From contig NZ_JAOVZR010000004.1 in the NCBI RefSeq assembly GCF_026619415.1, forward strand, positions 1 to 49,750: DNA of 49,750 nucleotides, read 5' to 3'. How positions within the stretch are numbered: position 1 is the first letter of the stretch; the number at the start of each line of letters is the position of its first letter. Source of the DNA: Hoeflea algicola. Lineage in GTDB: Bacteria > Pseudomonadota > Alphaproteobacteria > Rhizobiales > Rhizobiaceae. Shown in pieces: positions 6,505-16,050 of this stretch. The translations under genes and the position numbers were made by a program. The notes below the pieces were generated by a model. That model was given only the letters and a program-made list of their open reading frames with translations. It searched no databases and was not told the origin of the DNA.

Positions 6505-7829
6505 CGTTGCGGCCTGGATTTCCGAGCGATCGGGAACGCCCCGAAGGCAGCGTAGGAAACGCGGGCGGTCGGCGAGAGCTTCGCATCCGTGAGGGTTTCG
6601 TCACCAACCACCGTCGTGCCGTCGAAGCCGAACAGAACCCAGCTGCTGGTGATCGTGCCACCCGACATGAAGAACTGAAGAGCGTTGAGGTCCGCGACGG
6701 CGAGCCGCCCTTGCGCACGCATGAGGATAACCGCGCCGGTGTCCGACTTGAGAAGGGTCCGCGCCTCCATGGTGCCGCGTGTGGCGGTGAGGTCTATATC
6801 AATCGTGATCTCGGCGAACTCGCCAGCATCAGTGCCGATAGCAGTCGTCACCCGCATGTAACTGTCCGACGCGCTGCCGCCAGAATCGGGAGAACCGCCA
6901 ACTATCCCACGTTCGTAGGCATGGACATAACCTGCACCCTCGTAGGAGGAACCGCCATTTGCCGAGAACTGCGCACCCATGAACGCGCCGTCAACGCTGG
7001 GCGTCAAGCCCCGCAGCACGACCCGAAACCGGTCGTATCCAGCCGCCACATAGGTACTCAGATCGAGTTCAAGCGCGCCCGCGCCCGTCGCCGTGCCGCT
7101 GTCGAGCAGCGCCTCGGTCCCGACCTGGCCGGTGTCACCCTTGTCGCCCTTCACTCCCTGGATGCCTTGGTCGCCTTTGATACTCCCCGTTGGCGCTCCC
7201 CATGTGCCGGCGGCCTTCACATAGGTGTCGCCATTGACCGTGTTGAGATAGGTCTCGCCGTTCGACCCGTCGCCATCATCAGGTGCACCAGCGCCCTTGC
7301 GGTCGAATGCCTGCCCATCCTCACCAGCCGGACCTGTTGCACCGGTATCGCCCTTGTCGCCTCGGATCGTGACGCCATCCGTCCAGTCGGCGGAACTGGC
7401 CGAGGCTTTGACATAGAGCACCGCATCGCCATCCGAGATCAACGCGAACTTGAAGCCCTTGGCCTCATCATCAAACGCATCCCGGTCGGCCAGCGCCTCG
7501 CCGAAGGCATCGTAATTGAAGAACACCTGCCCTTCGAGCTGGGCAATCAGATCGGACAGCTTGTCCTGGGCATTGGTCAGCCGGGCCGCCTCTGCGGTCG
7601 AGCGCATGATGACGTAATCGGCATCAGTGGCATTCTCGCCGGCCCAGTTCTGTTCGAGCGTGGCCGCTGTATCGCTTTCAACACTGGCAATGGCTGCCGA
7701 TACGCCGTCAACGATCAGCATTCCGCCAGAGACGGCGGCAGCAGAGAACGCAGTCAGCGTTCCAGACAGGACTTTGCTTCCGGCTGTCAGGCTGACCGTG
7801 CCGGTTTTCTCAACTATCAGGGATGTCAT
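6387..7829 (-). CDS. Tail fibre/tailspike N-terminal part with collagen-like repeats (frameshifted)
   Basis: Residues 1-140 are a tail-attachment-like domain. Two collagen-like Gly-X-Y stretches follow (GDKGDTGATGPAGEDG and GDQGIQGVKGDKGDTG), then a beta-rich domain with SSWVLFGFDGTTVV. The last about 50 residues are Arg/Ala-rich out-of-frame sequence. At 6532-6534 (CCC on the coding strand) one extra C would turn GAFPIARKS into GAFPDRSEI and join this frame to the beta-helix frame at 5482-6504. The restored protein of about 780 aa is a typical host-recognition tailspike. Low confidence only as to whether the shift is real. Confidence 0.75.
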   Translation of the reverse strand: MTSLIVEKTGTVSLTAGSKVLSGTLTAFSAAAVSGGMLIVDGVSAAIASVESDTAATLEQNWAGENATDADYVIMRSTAEAARLTNAQDKLSDLIAQLEGQVFFNYDAFGEALADRDAFDDEAKGFKFALISDGDAVLYVKASASSADWTDGVTIRGDKGDTGATGPAGEDGQAFDRKGAGAPDDGDGSNGETYLNTVNGDTYVKAAGTWGAPTGSIKGDQGIQGVKGDKGDTGQVGTEALLDSGTATGAGALELDLSTYVAAGYDRFRVVLRGLTPSVDGAFMGAQFSANGGSSYEGAGYVHAYERGIVGGSPDSGGSASDSYMRVTTAIGTDAGEFAEITIDIDLTATRGTMEARTLLKSDTGAVILMRAQGRLAVADLNALQFFMSGGTITSSWVLFGFDGTTVVGDETLTDAKLSPTARVSYAAFGAFPIARKSRPQRWAMTSIGWAASAMRRRATPMATSSPIPARLRSRRAMRG

Positions 7830-7909
7830 GGGGTGTCCTTATGCAGGCATAGCAAAGGGACCGCTGCGGGCGTTAGCGGTCGGTATCTGGTCAGGTTTTG
7901 CGGGATGAC

Positions 7910-8287
7910 CTATGGCGAAATGAAAATCGCGTAGGTGATGGTCAGCGACGTGGCGTACTCGTTGTAAAGTGTGCAGACGCCTGTCGTAGGAATGACGCGG
8001 AGGTAGTAGGTGCCGCGATAGAAGTTGAGATATGGCGCGACCGGCAGTATGCCATCGGATGATTTCATGACCACAAACGGGTGTTTGCCAATTATTGACG
8101 ACAGGGTGAAAGACGTACTCGCGCCCGTTGCCAACGTGGTTGTACCTCGCGCAATCGGTATGAGCGTCGAAAAATCCTCATGCAGCGAGAAGTCCGCAAG
8201 GTCAGTGCTCGCCACGTCCTTACCGGGCTTCGAAACCCTCGCCACGAACTTCGAACCATTGTTACCGAACATCACCCGGTCGTTCAT
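7910..8287 (-). CDS. Small tail protein, paralogue 1 of 3 (125 aa)
   Basis: The N-terminal about 40 residues (RVMFGNNGSKFVARVSKPG then KDV) align with the two following genes, while the C-terminal part is different and rich in beta strands. Such paired/tripled small genes beside a tailspike are often tail-tip accessory or receptor-adapter proteins. The start overlaps the stop of the upstream gene (ATGA). Confidence 0.6.
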   Translation of the reverse strand: MNDRVMFGNNGSKFVARVSKPGKDVASTDLADFSLHEDFSTLIPIARGTTTLATGASTSFTLSSIIGKHPFVVMKSSDGILPVAPYLNFYRGTYYLRVIPTTGVCTLYNEYATSLTITYAIFISP

Positions 8288-8799
8288 GTCGTCGGCCTTT
8301 TGAACACCGTATAATAAAGGTCTCCCTGCCGGGGAGTCCCGCCGTGCCCCAGGCTGTAGCCCTGCGCGTTCGCAGTCGTTGCTATAATCTGGAATTTGTT
8401 GGTGTAGGGGATCATTGCAACCGGCAGGCTTACAAGCTCCGTGCTCGAACTGCCGGTGACTGTGTTGATGTGGTGCGCTGGGAAATCAACAGCCCCGCCA
8501 AGCGCGTCACTCGTGATTGACCATTCAATGTGAGGGACGTATCCGAGCGTCGGAAATGAAATCTCCAACATTGGATACCCGGTGTAAGCCCCCGCAAGCT
8601 TGATGCATCGGTGTACTTCTGGCGTGCTTAGTCGCTGCCACTGAAAAACATCCGTCACGATCCCTGTTTGATGGACCTGCAACGTCTCAAGCGAACCATC
8701 AAACAGATACGGCCCGCCGTCGCTTTCCACATCGTTACCAGCAGTGCTAACGCGCATGACCCAATCTTCGCTCGGGTCGATAACCGTTCTCGTTGTCAT
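8284..8799 (-). CDS. Small tail protein, paralogue 2 of 3 (171 aa)
   Basis: The N-terminus (WVMRVSTAGNDVES) matches the motif shared with the neighbours; the remainder is a beta-rich domain with no recognised motif. I chose the ATG at 8797-8799 because it overlaps the upstream stop (ATGA), rather than the earlier Met at 8817. It is likely a tail-tip or host-range protein by position. Confidence 0.6.
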   Translation of the reverse strand: MTTRTVIDPSEDWVMRVSTAGNDVESDGGPYLFDGSLETLQVHQTGIVTDVFQWQRLSTPEVHRCIKLAGAYTGYPMLEISFPTLGYVPHIEWSITSDALGGAVDFPAHHINTVTGSSSTELVSLPVAMIPYTNKFQIIATTANAQGYSLGHGGTPRQGDLYYTVFKRPTT

Positions 8800-9242
8800 A
8801 ACGCCAGCGCCAACCAATGGAACTCAACGGCGGAATAAGGGTCGGTCCGGTATATCCTTACGGTGGTGTCATTGACGAACTTGTGCGGCGTGATGCTATT
8901 TGTTCTGTCATATGTGAATTCGACGCCCGTAAAGACCGAAATATTTGGCCGGTCCGTGGCCAGCGCAAATTGATATTCGACCCCATTATCCTTGTAGTGT
9001 GGGCGCGCCTTGGTCCTGATCATAAGTGCGGGCTGAAACCCGTAATCAGGTAGCGTGAAATCCCGATAGGTTGAAACCTCCTTGGGATACGTCCAGACGC
9101 CGCTGCCCAACACCTGCAAACCGAACAACCACTTGCTGTCGAAGATCTTGTCAGTGTCGGGCAATGAGGCATTGGTGGCGTCCTTGCCAACCTTGGAGAT
9201 GACAAGTTCATCAGCGTCAAACATGACTCTTGGAGTGCTCAT
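8796..9242 (-). CDS. Small tail protein, paralogue 3 of 3 (148 aa)
   Basis: It starts MSTPRVMFDADELVISKVGK followed by DATNASLPD, which places the same N-terminal motif in this protein. The C-terminal half (WTYPKEVSTYRDFTLPDYG) differs from its paralogues. It follows the J-like tip protein gene with an intervening 9-base gap and has GAGGTG as ribosome site. Confidence 0.6.
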   Translation of the reverse strand: MSTPRVMFDADELVISKVGKDATNASLPDTDKIFDSKWLFGLQVLGSGVWTYPKEVSTYRDFTLPDYGFQPALMIRTKARPHYKDNGVEYQFALATDRPNISVFTGVEFTYDRTNSITPHKFVNDTTVRIYRTDPYSAVEFHWLALAL

Positions 9243-9251
9243 TTACCCACC

Positions 9252-11711
9252 TCAATCAGAAAAGGTCATTCGTTCGTTGACGTAATCTGACACCATTTTG
9301 CCCGTGGCCCCGGTGATCGTCCCGCCAACGCCGTCACCAAACAATATGTTCTGAATTTTCAAGACACCGTCCTCGAACACCAACGGGAGGTTGGTTTCGG
9401 TCCCGTCCGTCACAACAAATTGAGCGGCACTAATAACCACCCTGCCTGACAGTGTGGGAGGGTCTTCACCGTCGCCGACAACTTCGATCACCAAGCCAGC
9501 GTCTTCGAATGCGTCTTCAATCGAGGCGCGGGCATACATTGTCAGCCTTGACAGCACATCGCCCGCCCCTGCGGACGCCTCAATCTTGAACAGCCCGCCA
9601 GCATTGGCACCTTCCGCCATGGCCTCAACCGCCGTGATATCCTCAGCTAGAGCCGCGTCTCCATCAATCCGCGCCTGCTGTTCGCTGATCACGGTTGCCT
9701 TGAGGGCGCCCTGCTGCCTGGTAATCACCCGGCGCTCCAGATAGCGCTCGGTCGTGTCCATGGACGCATCGCCGCCCGAAAGTTCAATACGGTGGTGCAG
9801 ATCATCAATCTGCGCGCGCATGGTGTCGAGCGTGCCCCGAATATCCCCCGCCACTTCGGCAAGCATTAACTGCACTGTCTGGGTCGGCGCTACGGTCGTA
9901 ACCCATGAAGTCCATGACTTGAGCCGGTCAGGCTGCGTGGATATCGTCGCCCGCGCGTCGTAGTCCAACACGGACTGAACCCCGCCTGGCATAACGAGGG
10001 TTCCAGCCGCCACGTCTGTAGCTGTCGCAGTAAAGACCGGGCTTTCTGTCCCATTCTGCCTATACTGGATTTGCACGGCGGTAACGGTCGGGTCTTCCGG
10101 ATCATCCCAGCCGAATTGCAAGGCCGGTGTCTGCGCGCCGTTCGTGCCTGTAATCAGCCCCGCCGCAACAGTGAAGTTCGAGACTGTTGAAATCAGCGAC
10201 GGGTTGGCAGGAGCGGACGGCGCGACGATTACCGGACCGGCTGTGATGCCTTCCTCGTCATAGACATCATCACCGGTCTCAGCCAATTCAAGCGTAAACT
10301 GGAATTGACGATCAAAGCCCCACTTGGTGATCAGCCAGTCTGTGTCTTCATACGTCACCCAATCGCCGGGTTGCAGCCGTGTTCCAACCTTGCGCGATAC
10401 CGGCAGCGAACGCTGCTTTGCCTTCCGGTTCTGACGATACCGAATATTGAGCAGGTATTGCGCAATGTCCGGGTCTGTGACCTGGAGGAAGTCATTCCCG
10501 GCAGGACGCTTGCGGCCATCAGCGGCAATGTCTGCATTGGAACTGACCGTTTCGAGACTTTCCGGGTTGTAGTGGGCCTCGATGGAAGTGAACTGGCCTG
10601 ACAGAATGTTGATGCCGTCGAAGCCGGATCTGCGGTTTTTGCTCTTGCGCGGTGCGTCTGCCCGGATACCGTCTGCGGTAATTTCCAGCACCGGAACTTG
10701 CGGGGCTCCAGCGAGAACGCCATCAAGACCAGCGCGGTTGACCGCATAGCCGGCCATTGCGTCTTCCATCATCTGGAGAACGGCAATGTGGTCATCTTCT
10801 GCCGAGACAAAGAGATTGCAGTGATATGTGGGGATCGTGCGCCCGCCGATAGTGCGTTCGGTGTCGCACACATTGGCTGCGGCCATGTGCATTGCCACAT
10901 CAATCTGACTGATGGGCTTGCCAACGCCGACCAGCACGTCACCCGAAAGAGTGCCGCGAAGCCCAAGCTGGAAGTTCAGGCGATGGATCGCCGGGTTGAC
11001 CGAGTGTTCCCAGGTGTCCGGGTCATCGATGCGGTGTGAACCCGAGCCGCCCGAAACTGTGCTGTCCTTGCGCGGGTCGTATTCGCACCAGCCGCGCAAC
11101 ACGAATTCAAACTCCGGTCTGCCTTTGTCAAACAGGCTTGCGGACCAAGTGCGCTCAACCACAACATAAGCGTGGCCAGCAACCGTGCTGGTGGCTTTCC
11201 ATGGATTGCCGAGCGCAGACGTTGCAGCGACCAATTCGCTGTCGGCAAGCTGGCCGGGCGATCCATCGTAGAAGCGGATATTGATGGAAGACCCGAAGCC
11301 GTCAACCGTGTAACGTGCCGCCTCGTTGTCGACCGGTGTGACGCTGATCAGATCGTGCTTCTCACCATAGAAATAGATGTATTCTTCAAGTCCATCGCAA
11401 CGGCCATTGGCGAGCACGAACACTTCGGCGTTTTGCGCATTGCCGCCGCCGTACTTGGCGTAATAAATCCGGTGGCCTTTGGTCTTGCCTGTGCCGAATA
11501 GAACCTGATCGGCCACATCGCCGCCAAGCTGAACCTGACCCTGGACCGCCGTGCTGAGCGTCTTCTTTGGGCGATTGAGGTAGGACAGTGCCAGATTGGC
11601 AGCGAGCGCGAGACCGCCGCCAATGATAGCACCCGCCGACACGCCAAACAGGGTAGCGCTGCCAAGGCCGACCGCCGCAGCGATCGCGCCCCCAATTAGG
11701 GAAAATACCAT
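9252..11711 (-). CDS. Tail tip protein, lambda J-like (819 aa)
   Basis: The N-terminus has a hydrophobic, small-residue-rich stretch (IGGAIAAAVGLGSATLFG) common in such tip proteins, followed by a long central-fibre-like body with an immunoglobulin/fibronectin-type segment about residues 500-620 (PSAPANPSLISTVSNFTVAA). Near the C-terminus VVISAAQFVVTDG is the DUF1983-type end found in lambda J. The protein forms the tail tip and, in lambda, contacts the receptor. Position after the NlpC/P60-like gene and before small tail proteins agrees. Confidence 0.8.
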   Translation of the reverse strand: MVFSLIGGAIAAAVGLGSATLFGVSAGAIIGGGLALAANLALSYLNRPKKTLSTAVQGQVQLGGDVADQVLFGTGKTKGHRIYYAKYGGGNAQNAEVFVLANGRCDGLEEYIYFYGEKHDLISVTPVDNEAARYTVDGFGSSINIRFYDGSPGQLADSELVAATSALGNPWKATSTVAGHAYVVVERTWSASLFDKGRPEFEFVLRGWCEYDPRKDSTVSGGSGSHRIDDPDTWEHSVNPAIHRLNFQLGLRGTLSGDVLVGVGKPISQIDVAMHMAAANVCDTERTIGGRTIPTYHCNLFVSAEDDHIAVLQMMEDAMAGYAVNRAGLDGVLAGAPQVPVLEITADGIRADAPRKSKNRRSGFDGINILSGQFTSIEAHYNPESLETVSSNADIAADGRKRPAGNDFLQVTDPDIAQYLLNIRYRQNRKAKQRSLPVSRKVGTRLQPGDWVTYEDTDWLITKWGFDRQFQFTLELAETGDDVYDEEGITAGPVIVAPSAPANPSLISTVSNFTVAAGLITGTNGAQTPALQFGWDDPEDPTVTAVQIQYRQNGTESPVFTATATDVAAGTLVMPGGVQSVLDYDARATISTQPDRLKSWTSWVTTVAPTQTVQLMLAEVAGDIRGTLDTMRAQIDDLHHRIELSGGDASMDTTERYLERRVITRQQGALKATVISEQQARIDGDAALAEDITAVEAMAEGANAGGLFKIEASAGAGDVLSRLTMYARASIEDAFEDAGLVIEVVGDGEDPPTLSGRVVISAAQFVVTDGTETNLPLVFEDGVLKIQNILFGDGVGGTITGATGKMVSDYVNERMTFSD

Positions 11712-11714
11712 AAT

Positions 11715-12107
11715 TTAGACCTTGAATGCGCACATGGCGAGGTGAAGCGGCCATGAACGCGGGCCTGCTTCGGTGATTGAGTGCCAAGCCTGCCCGCCGT
11801 TAACGCCTACGTGTTCGCCATCGTCCAAGAGCACAACCGCGAGATCGCCAATGCGGGATTGACCCCAAGGGATCTCTGACAGCATTTCGTCATAGAGAGT
11901 GACCACTGAACCATGACCGCGCTTACGCATTGCTCTATGAGCACCTCGGAGAGTCTTGTAGGAACCCGAGAACGCCTTGACGTGGCTGGTCCCTTGCAGC
12001 GCGTCGATCACCTTCAAGCCAAGGAAAAAGCAATCATTGACGCCATAGGCGTAAGGCTCTTTCCGAGCCGTCTTGATGATGTTGGAAACGATCTGTGCGC
12101 GGTTCAT
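11715..12107 (-). CDS. NlpC/P60-like tail tip protein, DUF6950-type (130 aa)
   Basis: The sequence has YGVNDCFFLGLKVIDAL, with Cys after Asp as in the NlpC/P60 (CHAP-like) catalytic motif, and GDLAVVLLDDGEHVGV where the His would be. Such proteins sit next to J in siphovirus tails (lambda K-like) and may cut peptidoglycan during entry. The start is the ATG at 12105-12107, which overlaps the upstream stop as ATGA; an earlier Met at 12119 is possible. Confidence 0.7.
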   Translation of the reverse strand: MNRAQIVSNIIKTARKEPYAYGVNDCFFLGLKVIDALQGTSHVKAFSGSYKTLRGAHRAMRKRGHGSVVTLYDEMLSEIPWGQSRIGDLAVVLLDDGEHVGVNGGQAWHSITEAGPRSWPLHLAMCAFKV

Positions 12108-12712
12108 CGTTGGCCCCATTCTTCCGGCCAGTCTGGCGATGTGGCGACGTATGCAAACGCCGTGTCTGTCGCTGAGTTGTGCCGCTTCTGATCCTCGACA
12201 GACCGCTTCGCATAGGTCTGATCCCGGTAGCGCCGGGAGAGTGTTTCAATCGAGATATTCAGCGAGATCGTCGCTTGGCCATCTTCATCGAGCGCGCCAA
12301 CTTCAAATTCTACATCGTTGATTTCGTAGAACTGCGTGACCAGAACCCCAAGGATTTCATCGGTCGCCGGATCGCCGCAGAGATAGGAGACAGTCACTGC
12401 CGCATTGATGTACTGGTAATTCTCAATTGCAGCGATGCCGTCATCTGCGTTGTCGGTTGGCACATCGGAAAATACCAGTGTCGTTTCGGTGATCTGGTTC
12501 CCGAGGGCTGCAACAAGCCCGTCATCATTCAGAAAGCGGTTCGGTAGGTACTCTTGCCCGGAATAGGTGAATGGACGCCCACCCGTATGGTAACCAACGG
12601 TTTTGTCCGGGGTTTCGCCCTTGCCGGGAAGAACGATCTTGACCAAGGGAAGAACCTTGATCGAGCCGCTATCGACCTGATTTCCGACTTCTGTTGCTAG
12701 TGCTGTGGCCAT
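12104..12712 (-). CDS. Tail tip protein, DUF2163-like (202 aa)
   Basis: This protein, with VDSGSIKVLPLVKIVLP at its start and a beta-rich body with EINDVEFEVGALDEDG, has the size and gene position of DUF2163-type tail proteins, found between the distal tail protein and the NlpC/P60-like gene in alphaproteobacterial phages and gene transfer agents. It overlaps both neighbours by a few bases. Family assignment is from position and general look. Confidence 0.6.
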   Translation of the reverse strand: MATALATEVGNQVDSGSIKVLPLVKIVLPGKGETPDKTVGYHTGGRPFTYSGQEYLPNRFLNDDGLVAALGNQITETTLVFSDVPTDNADDGIAAIENYQYINAAVTVSYLCGDPATDEILGVLVTQFYEINDVEFEVGALDEDGQATISLNISIETLSRRYRDQTYAKRSVEDQKRHNSATDTAFAYVATSPDWPEEWGQR

Positions 12713-13356
12713 CAGAGAAACACCTCTGTAGCTGAGAACGACGCCACCCGGTCAGACCATGCCTTGGGCATTGACCAGCCCGGATCAAGCATCATCAGGC
12801 AGGACGGCTTTTCCAGTTGGATTGTGGAATTGCCAGATGTGAAGACGGTTGTATCCAGCGGGAAATCAATCGTCAGCGTGACAACGCCAGAACCATTGGC
12901 CGTAGCATCAGCCATGACCCGGTGAAGCGAGCGAACGCTTGATGATTTGTTGACCTCGACCAAGCACCCGCGATTGAGCGCAAACGAGTCAGGCAGACCC
13001 GACACCACAATTGTCCGGCTATCTGTTCCGGTCGAAAGGATCGCTGATCCATCAAATGCCCCGCCTGCGGCTTTCGTACCACCGAGCGGAGTGTCGCCAT
13101 AGGCTCGCGGGCGCGGCCTGTAATAGTCATAGCAGGCGAATACATTGCCGCCCTTGGATGCCTCGGTAAAGAATGCGTCCGCCTCGTCAATCTTTTCATC
13201 GGACAGGAATCCCGTTGCAGCCGAAACCCGCCAATAGGGCGTTCCGAAGTCTGCCGTCTCTGTCTTCCGGCCAAGCATCGTGTTGTTGAGCCGGGTGTTG
13301 ACCTGGCGCATGTCGAAGTGCTCAAACGAGAGCGCGGGGAATGGAAGCACAGCCAT
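12712..13356 (-). CDS. Distal-tail/minor tail protein (214 aa)
   Basis: Starts MAVLPFPALSFEHFDMRQVN and contains DYYRPRPRAYGDTP, then a beta-rich part ending LMMLDPGWSMPKAWSD. Located directly after the tape measure and before the DUF2163-like gene, where distal tail (Dit) or DUF2460-type proteins lie. I infer the role from position; I see no catalytic motif. Confidence 0.55.
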   Translation of the reverse strand: MAVLPFPALSFEHFDMRQVNTRLNNTMLGRKTETADFGTPYWRVSAATGFLSDEKIDEADAFFTEASKGGNVFACYDYYRPRPRAYGDTPLGGTKAAGGAFDGSAILSTGTDSRTIVVSGLPDSFALNRGCLVEVNKSSSVRSLHRVMADATANGSGVVTLTIDFPLDTTVFTSGNSTIQLEKPSCLMMLDPGWSMPKAWSDRVASFSATEVFL

Positions 13357-15725
13357 CAGATTTGCCCCGCACGATTGGTCTTGGCGTAGGTCGTGGCGAA
13401 TTTCGCTTCTGACTTCTGGACCGCAACATTGATAATCGTACCGCTGGCAGTCTTGATTTGCTGATCAGCAATCGACGCCATGCGACCGCTGTCATCCTGG
13501 AGAACGATTGTCACGACATCAGACGACCCGCCGCGATTGTTGTTGGCGGCTGACATCATGCCTCGCGTTTGGCCGGCCGTGTTAACCTTTGACCCGCGTG
13601 GGAGGTTGACCAGCTCAGGGCCTTGCTCACCGACGATAGCCATGCCGCCCGGCGCAAAGTCTGTGCCGTTGGCATAAAGGCCAATTCCGCCCGCCTTGGC
13701 GATGCCCATTTGACCCCCGCCAAACATCCCGCCGAAGATGGAGGACAGGAACCCGCCGATGCCGCCACCGCCGCCGCCCGATGCGGCCTTGTTGACCTTG
13801 AAGATGCTATCAAGCACTTCATTCAGCAGTTTGTCGGTGATACGGTCGAGCGCGTTCAACGCTGCTGTTTTGAAACTATCCCAGAAGCTTTCTCCGTTCT
13901 TCAACCCGTTTTTCAGGTCGGAGAAAAACCCGCCTGCGATTTCGCGAGCGGCTTTCAATCCATCGTTTGCTGTATCAACGGACTTGCGCAGTCCCTTCCA
14001 TGGGTCTGTCTTGGCCGCTTCCTTGATTGCCTTACCTGCGCCAGTGGCGGCTGTCTCGGCTTCGGTAAGCGCAGCCGTTGCCGCCTTGATATCGGGTGTG
14101 GAACCTTCAAACGCTGTAGAGACGCCACCAAGGTAATCAGCGTTTAGCGCTGCCTGTTGCCGTTCGTTATGGCGAGACAATGCGCTGTGACGCCCGCCAC
14201 CGGTCAGGTTGTTGGCAAAGCTGTTTTCGATATTGCCAATCGTGGAGCTAGACGTATCCAGCCCATCGATGTTGACGCCGGGGATCAGGTTGATGGTGTT
14301 GATCAGATCATTGATCGACCGCTTTGCACCGTTGATCAGCGTGTTGACCGCATCAATGGCGAGATTGACGCCTCCAATAACAGCCGCGCCAATCACGTTG
14401 CCGAAGTTGTTCCATAGAAACGTGATATCCTCATAGGCCGCGACGAACGAGCCAATCAGATAATTTGCCGCCGTCTTGGCAATGCCGACCACATCAACGC
14501 CGATAGCCTTCTGCACCTCGTCACGAAACACATATAGCGCGGCTACAGCCGCCGTGATGCCCACTGCGAGAGCGCCAAGCGGGTTTGCTGCAATGGCTGC
14601 GGTAATGGCAGAGATAGCCGCCACGCCAGCGGTTCCGAGCGCGACAAACCCCGAGGCCATGGCGGCAAGGATAGCCGGGCCAAACGCAACCGCCATCAAA
14701 GTGCCTGCCGTACCAGCGGCCACGCCGAGCGTATCTACGTTTTCAGCAAGGAAGATAATGCCATTAGCAAGTCCGGTCGCTGCGAATGTCGCCGCCTGTA
14801 GCGCACCGAACAGCACAGAACCGACCGCAGACATGAACGCAGCAAACGCCGGGTTGGATATCGCCGTAACAAGGCCCTCAATCGACGTGCGCAGCCCCTC
14901 AGTCGCTCCCTTCGACATTTCGAACAGATCGCCCCATGCATTCCCCAAAGCGGCCAACGCGCCACCAAGCGTTTCGCGAGCGGCCTTTGCAGACCCACCG
15001 AATTGGGTTTCAAGTTCTTTCAGGATCAGGGTTTGCGCGCCAATCATGTCGCCAGACGCGACCATTGACTTGACCATTTCCTTTTGAGATTCGGTGAAGG
15101 TAATGCCCGACCGGCTCATTGCCGTCATGCCGATAACCGGGTCATTCAACGCCTTGCCAACCTGGATGGCTGCGCTCTGAAGGCTAACGCCAAGCGCCTG
15201 TGCAAGATCCTGCACCGCTTCGGTCGCACGAGGGAACTCATTCCCACCGATCTTGCGGAATGTCAGCAGAATGCCTTGCGCTGTATTGGTCGCCTCATCT
15301 CCGAAGTTCGTGACCTTCTGGAGCGCTGCCGCATGGGCATTGAGACTGGCGAGCGTCTGGCCCGCCGCCCCACCGGTTGACTTGAGCGCCGCCGCAAGCT
15401 GTGCCTGTTGTTTCTGCGCTTCATTGGTTGACGAGACAAATCGGCCCATGAGGCTCGTCAGCCCGACAAGGCCAGCAGTGATGCCAACGATGGCGGCAAG
15501 AGCAGCAACGCGCATCGCGCTATATGCCTTGGTCACGAGACCAGCAGACCGCGCGGTGTTGGTGTTGGCCGCAACGATTTCCCGCCCTGCCCTCGTTGAT
15601 GTGGTGCCGAGCCCCTTCTGCGAGTTCTCCGCGTCCTTGGCAGCTTTTGACATGCCGCCAAGGTTCGTGGTTGCGGTCTTCGCCTGAGAACTATCGATCT
15701 CGTACTTGAGCGATGCTACGTTCAC
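13356..15725 (-). CDS. Tail tape measure protein (789 aa)
   Basis: Long, Ala/Gly-rich protein with an N-terminal coiled coil (MNVASLKYEIDSSQAKTATT), several hydrophobic segments between about 320 and 440 (FVALGTAGVAAISAITAAIA), and the usual C-terminal end with GMAIVGEQGPELVNLPRG. It sets tail length and lines the tube lumen in a siphovirus; at about 780 residues the tail would be of moderate length. It follows the tail assembly chaperone genes as in lambda (G-T-H). The TMP_2/lambda H type is likely. Confidence 0.9.
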   Translation of the reverse strand: MNVASLKYEIDSSQAKTATTNLGGMSKAAKDAENSQKGLGTTSTRAGREIVAANTNTARSAGLVTKAYSAMRVAALAAIVGITAGLVGLTSLMGRFVSSTNEAQKQQAQLAAALKSTGGAAGQTLASLNAHAAALQKVTNFGDEATNTAQGILLTFRKIGGNEFPRATEAVQDLAQALGVSLQSAAIQVGKALNDPVIGMTAMSRSGITFTESQKEMVKSMVASGDMIGAQTLILKELETQFGGSAKAARETLGGALAALGNAWGDLFEMSKGATEGLRTSIEGLVTAISNPAFAAFMSAVGSVLFGALQAATFAATGLANGIIFLAENVDTLGVAAGTAGTLMAVAFGPAILAAMASGFVALGTAGVAAISAITAAIAANPLGALAVGITAAVAALYVFRDEVQKAIGVDVVGIAKTAANYLIGSFVAAYEDITFLWNNFGNVIGAAVIGGVNLAIDAVNTLINGAKRSINDLINTINLIPGVNIDGLDTSSSTIGNIENSFANNLTGGGRHSALSRHNERQQAALNADYLGGVSTAFEGSTPDIKAATAALTEAETAATGAGKAIKEAAKTDPWKGLRKSVDTANDGLKAAREIAGGFFSDLKNGLKNGESFWDSFKTAALNALDRITDKLLNEVLDSIFKVNKAASGGGGGGIGGFLSSIFGGMFGGGQMGIAKAGGIGLYANGTDFAPGGMAIVGEQGPELVNLPRGSKVNTAGQTRGMMSAANNNRGGSSDVVTIVLQDDSGRMASIADQQIKTASGTIINVAVQKSEAKFATTYAKTNRAGQI

Positions 15726-15982
15726 GTTGTCTCACTCTCTGGCTTAGGCCGCTCGGCATCAATCGCTTCGTCAAGGACCGGAAACAGGTCCATTACGATC
15801 TTGCGTTCGTCATGCGTGAGGATGTTGCCTGTGCCGCGTTGCCATGCCTCGAACTCTGCCCATTGAACGGGCTGCAAGGTCATGCCGTTGTGAATGCGGG
15901 TGCCGTTGAGGCTCCAGAACGCATCAAGCAGGAATTGGCATTCGTCTGGCACTTCGGGCTGTTCTGGGGTTTTGTGTTCCAT
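15722..15982 (-). CDS. Tail assembly chaperone, second part (GT extension)
   Basis: The listed part starts at an internal ATG, but the same frame is open upstream to a slippery site at 16105-16111, so the real product is a -1 frameshift fusion to the gene at 16051-16497. The in-frame sequence between them, with ETLADAIRYQIRYLTP and ETRTEFNARFG, is typical of lambda GT-type extensions. The stop overlaps the start of the tape measure gene. Confidence 0.75.
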   Translation of the reverse strand: MEHKTPEQPEVPDECQFLLDAFWSLNGTRIHNGMTLQPVQWAEFEAWQRGTGNILTHDERKIVMDLFPVLDEAIDAERPKPESETT

Positions 15983-16050
15983 CCCGAACCGAGCGTTGAA
16001 CTCGGTTCGGGTTTCCCCGTCCTCGTAACCCTTGGTCCCAGTCTTGGGCG

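Noticed and set aside
6507..7934. Long rightward ORF (475 codons) opposite the tailspike gene
   Set aside because: Antisense shadow of a GC-rich coding gene; no ribosome site, protein composition not natural, opposite frame has clear collagen-like and tail motifs.
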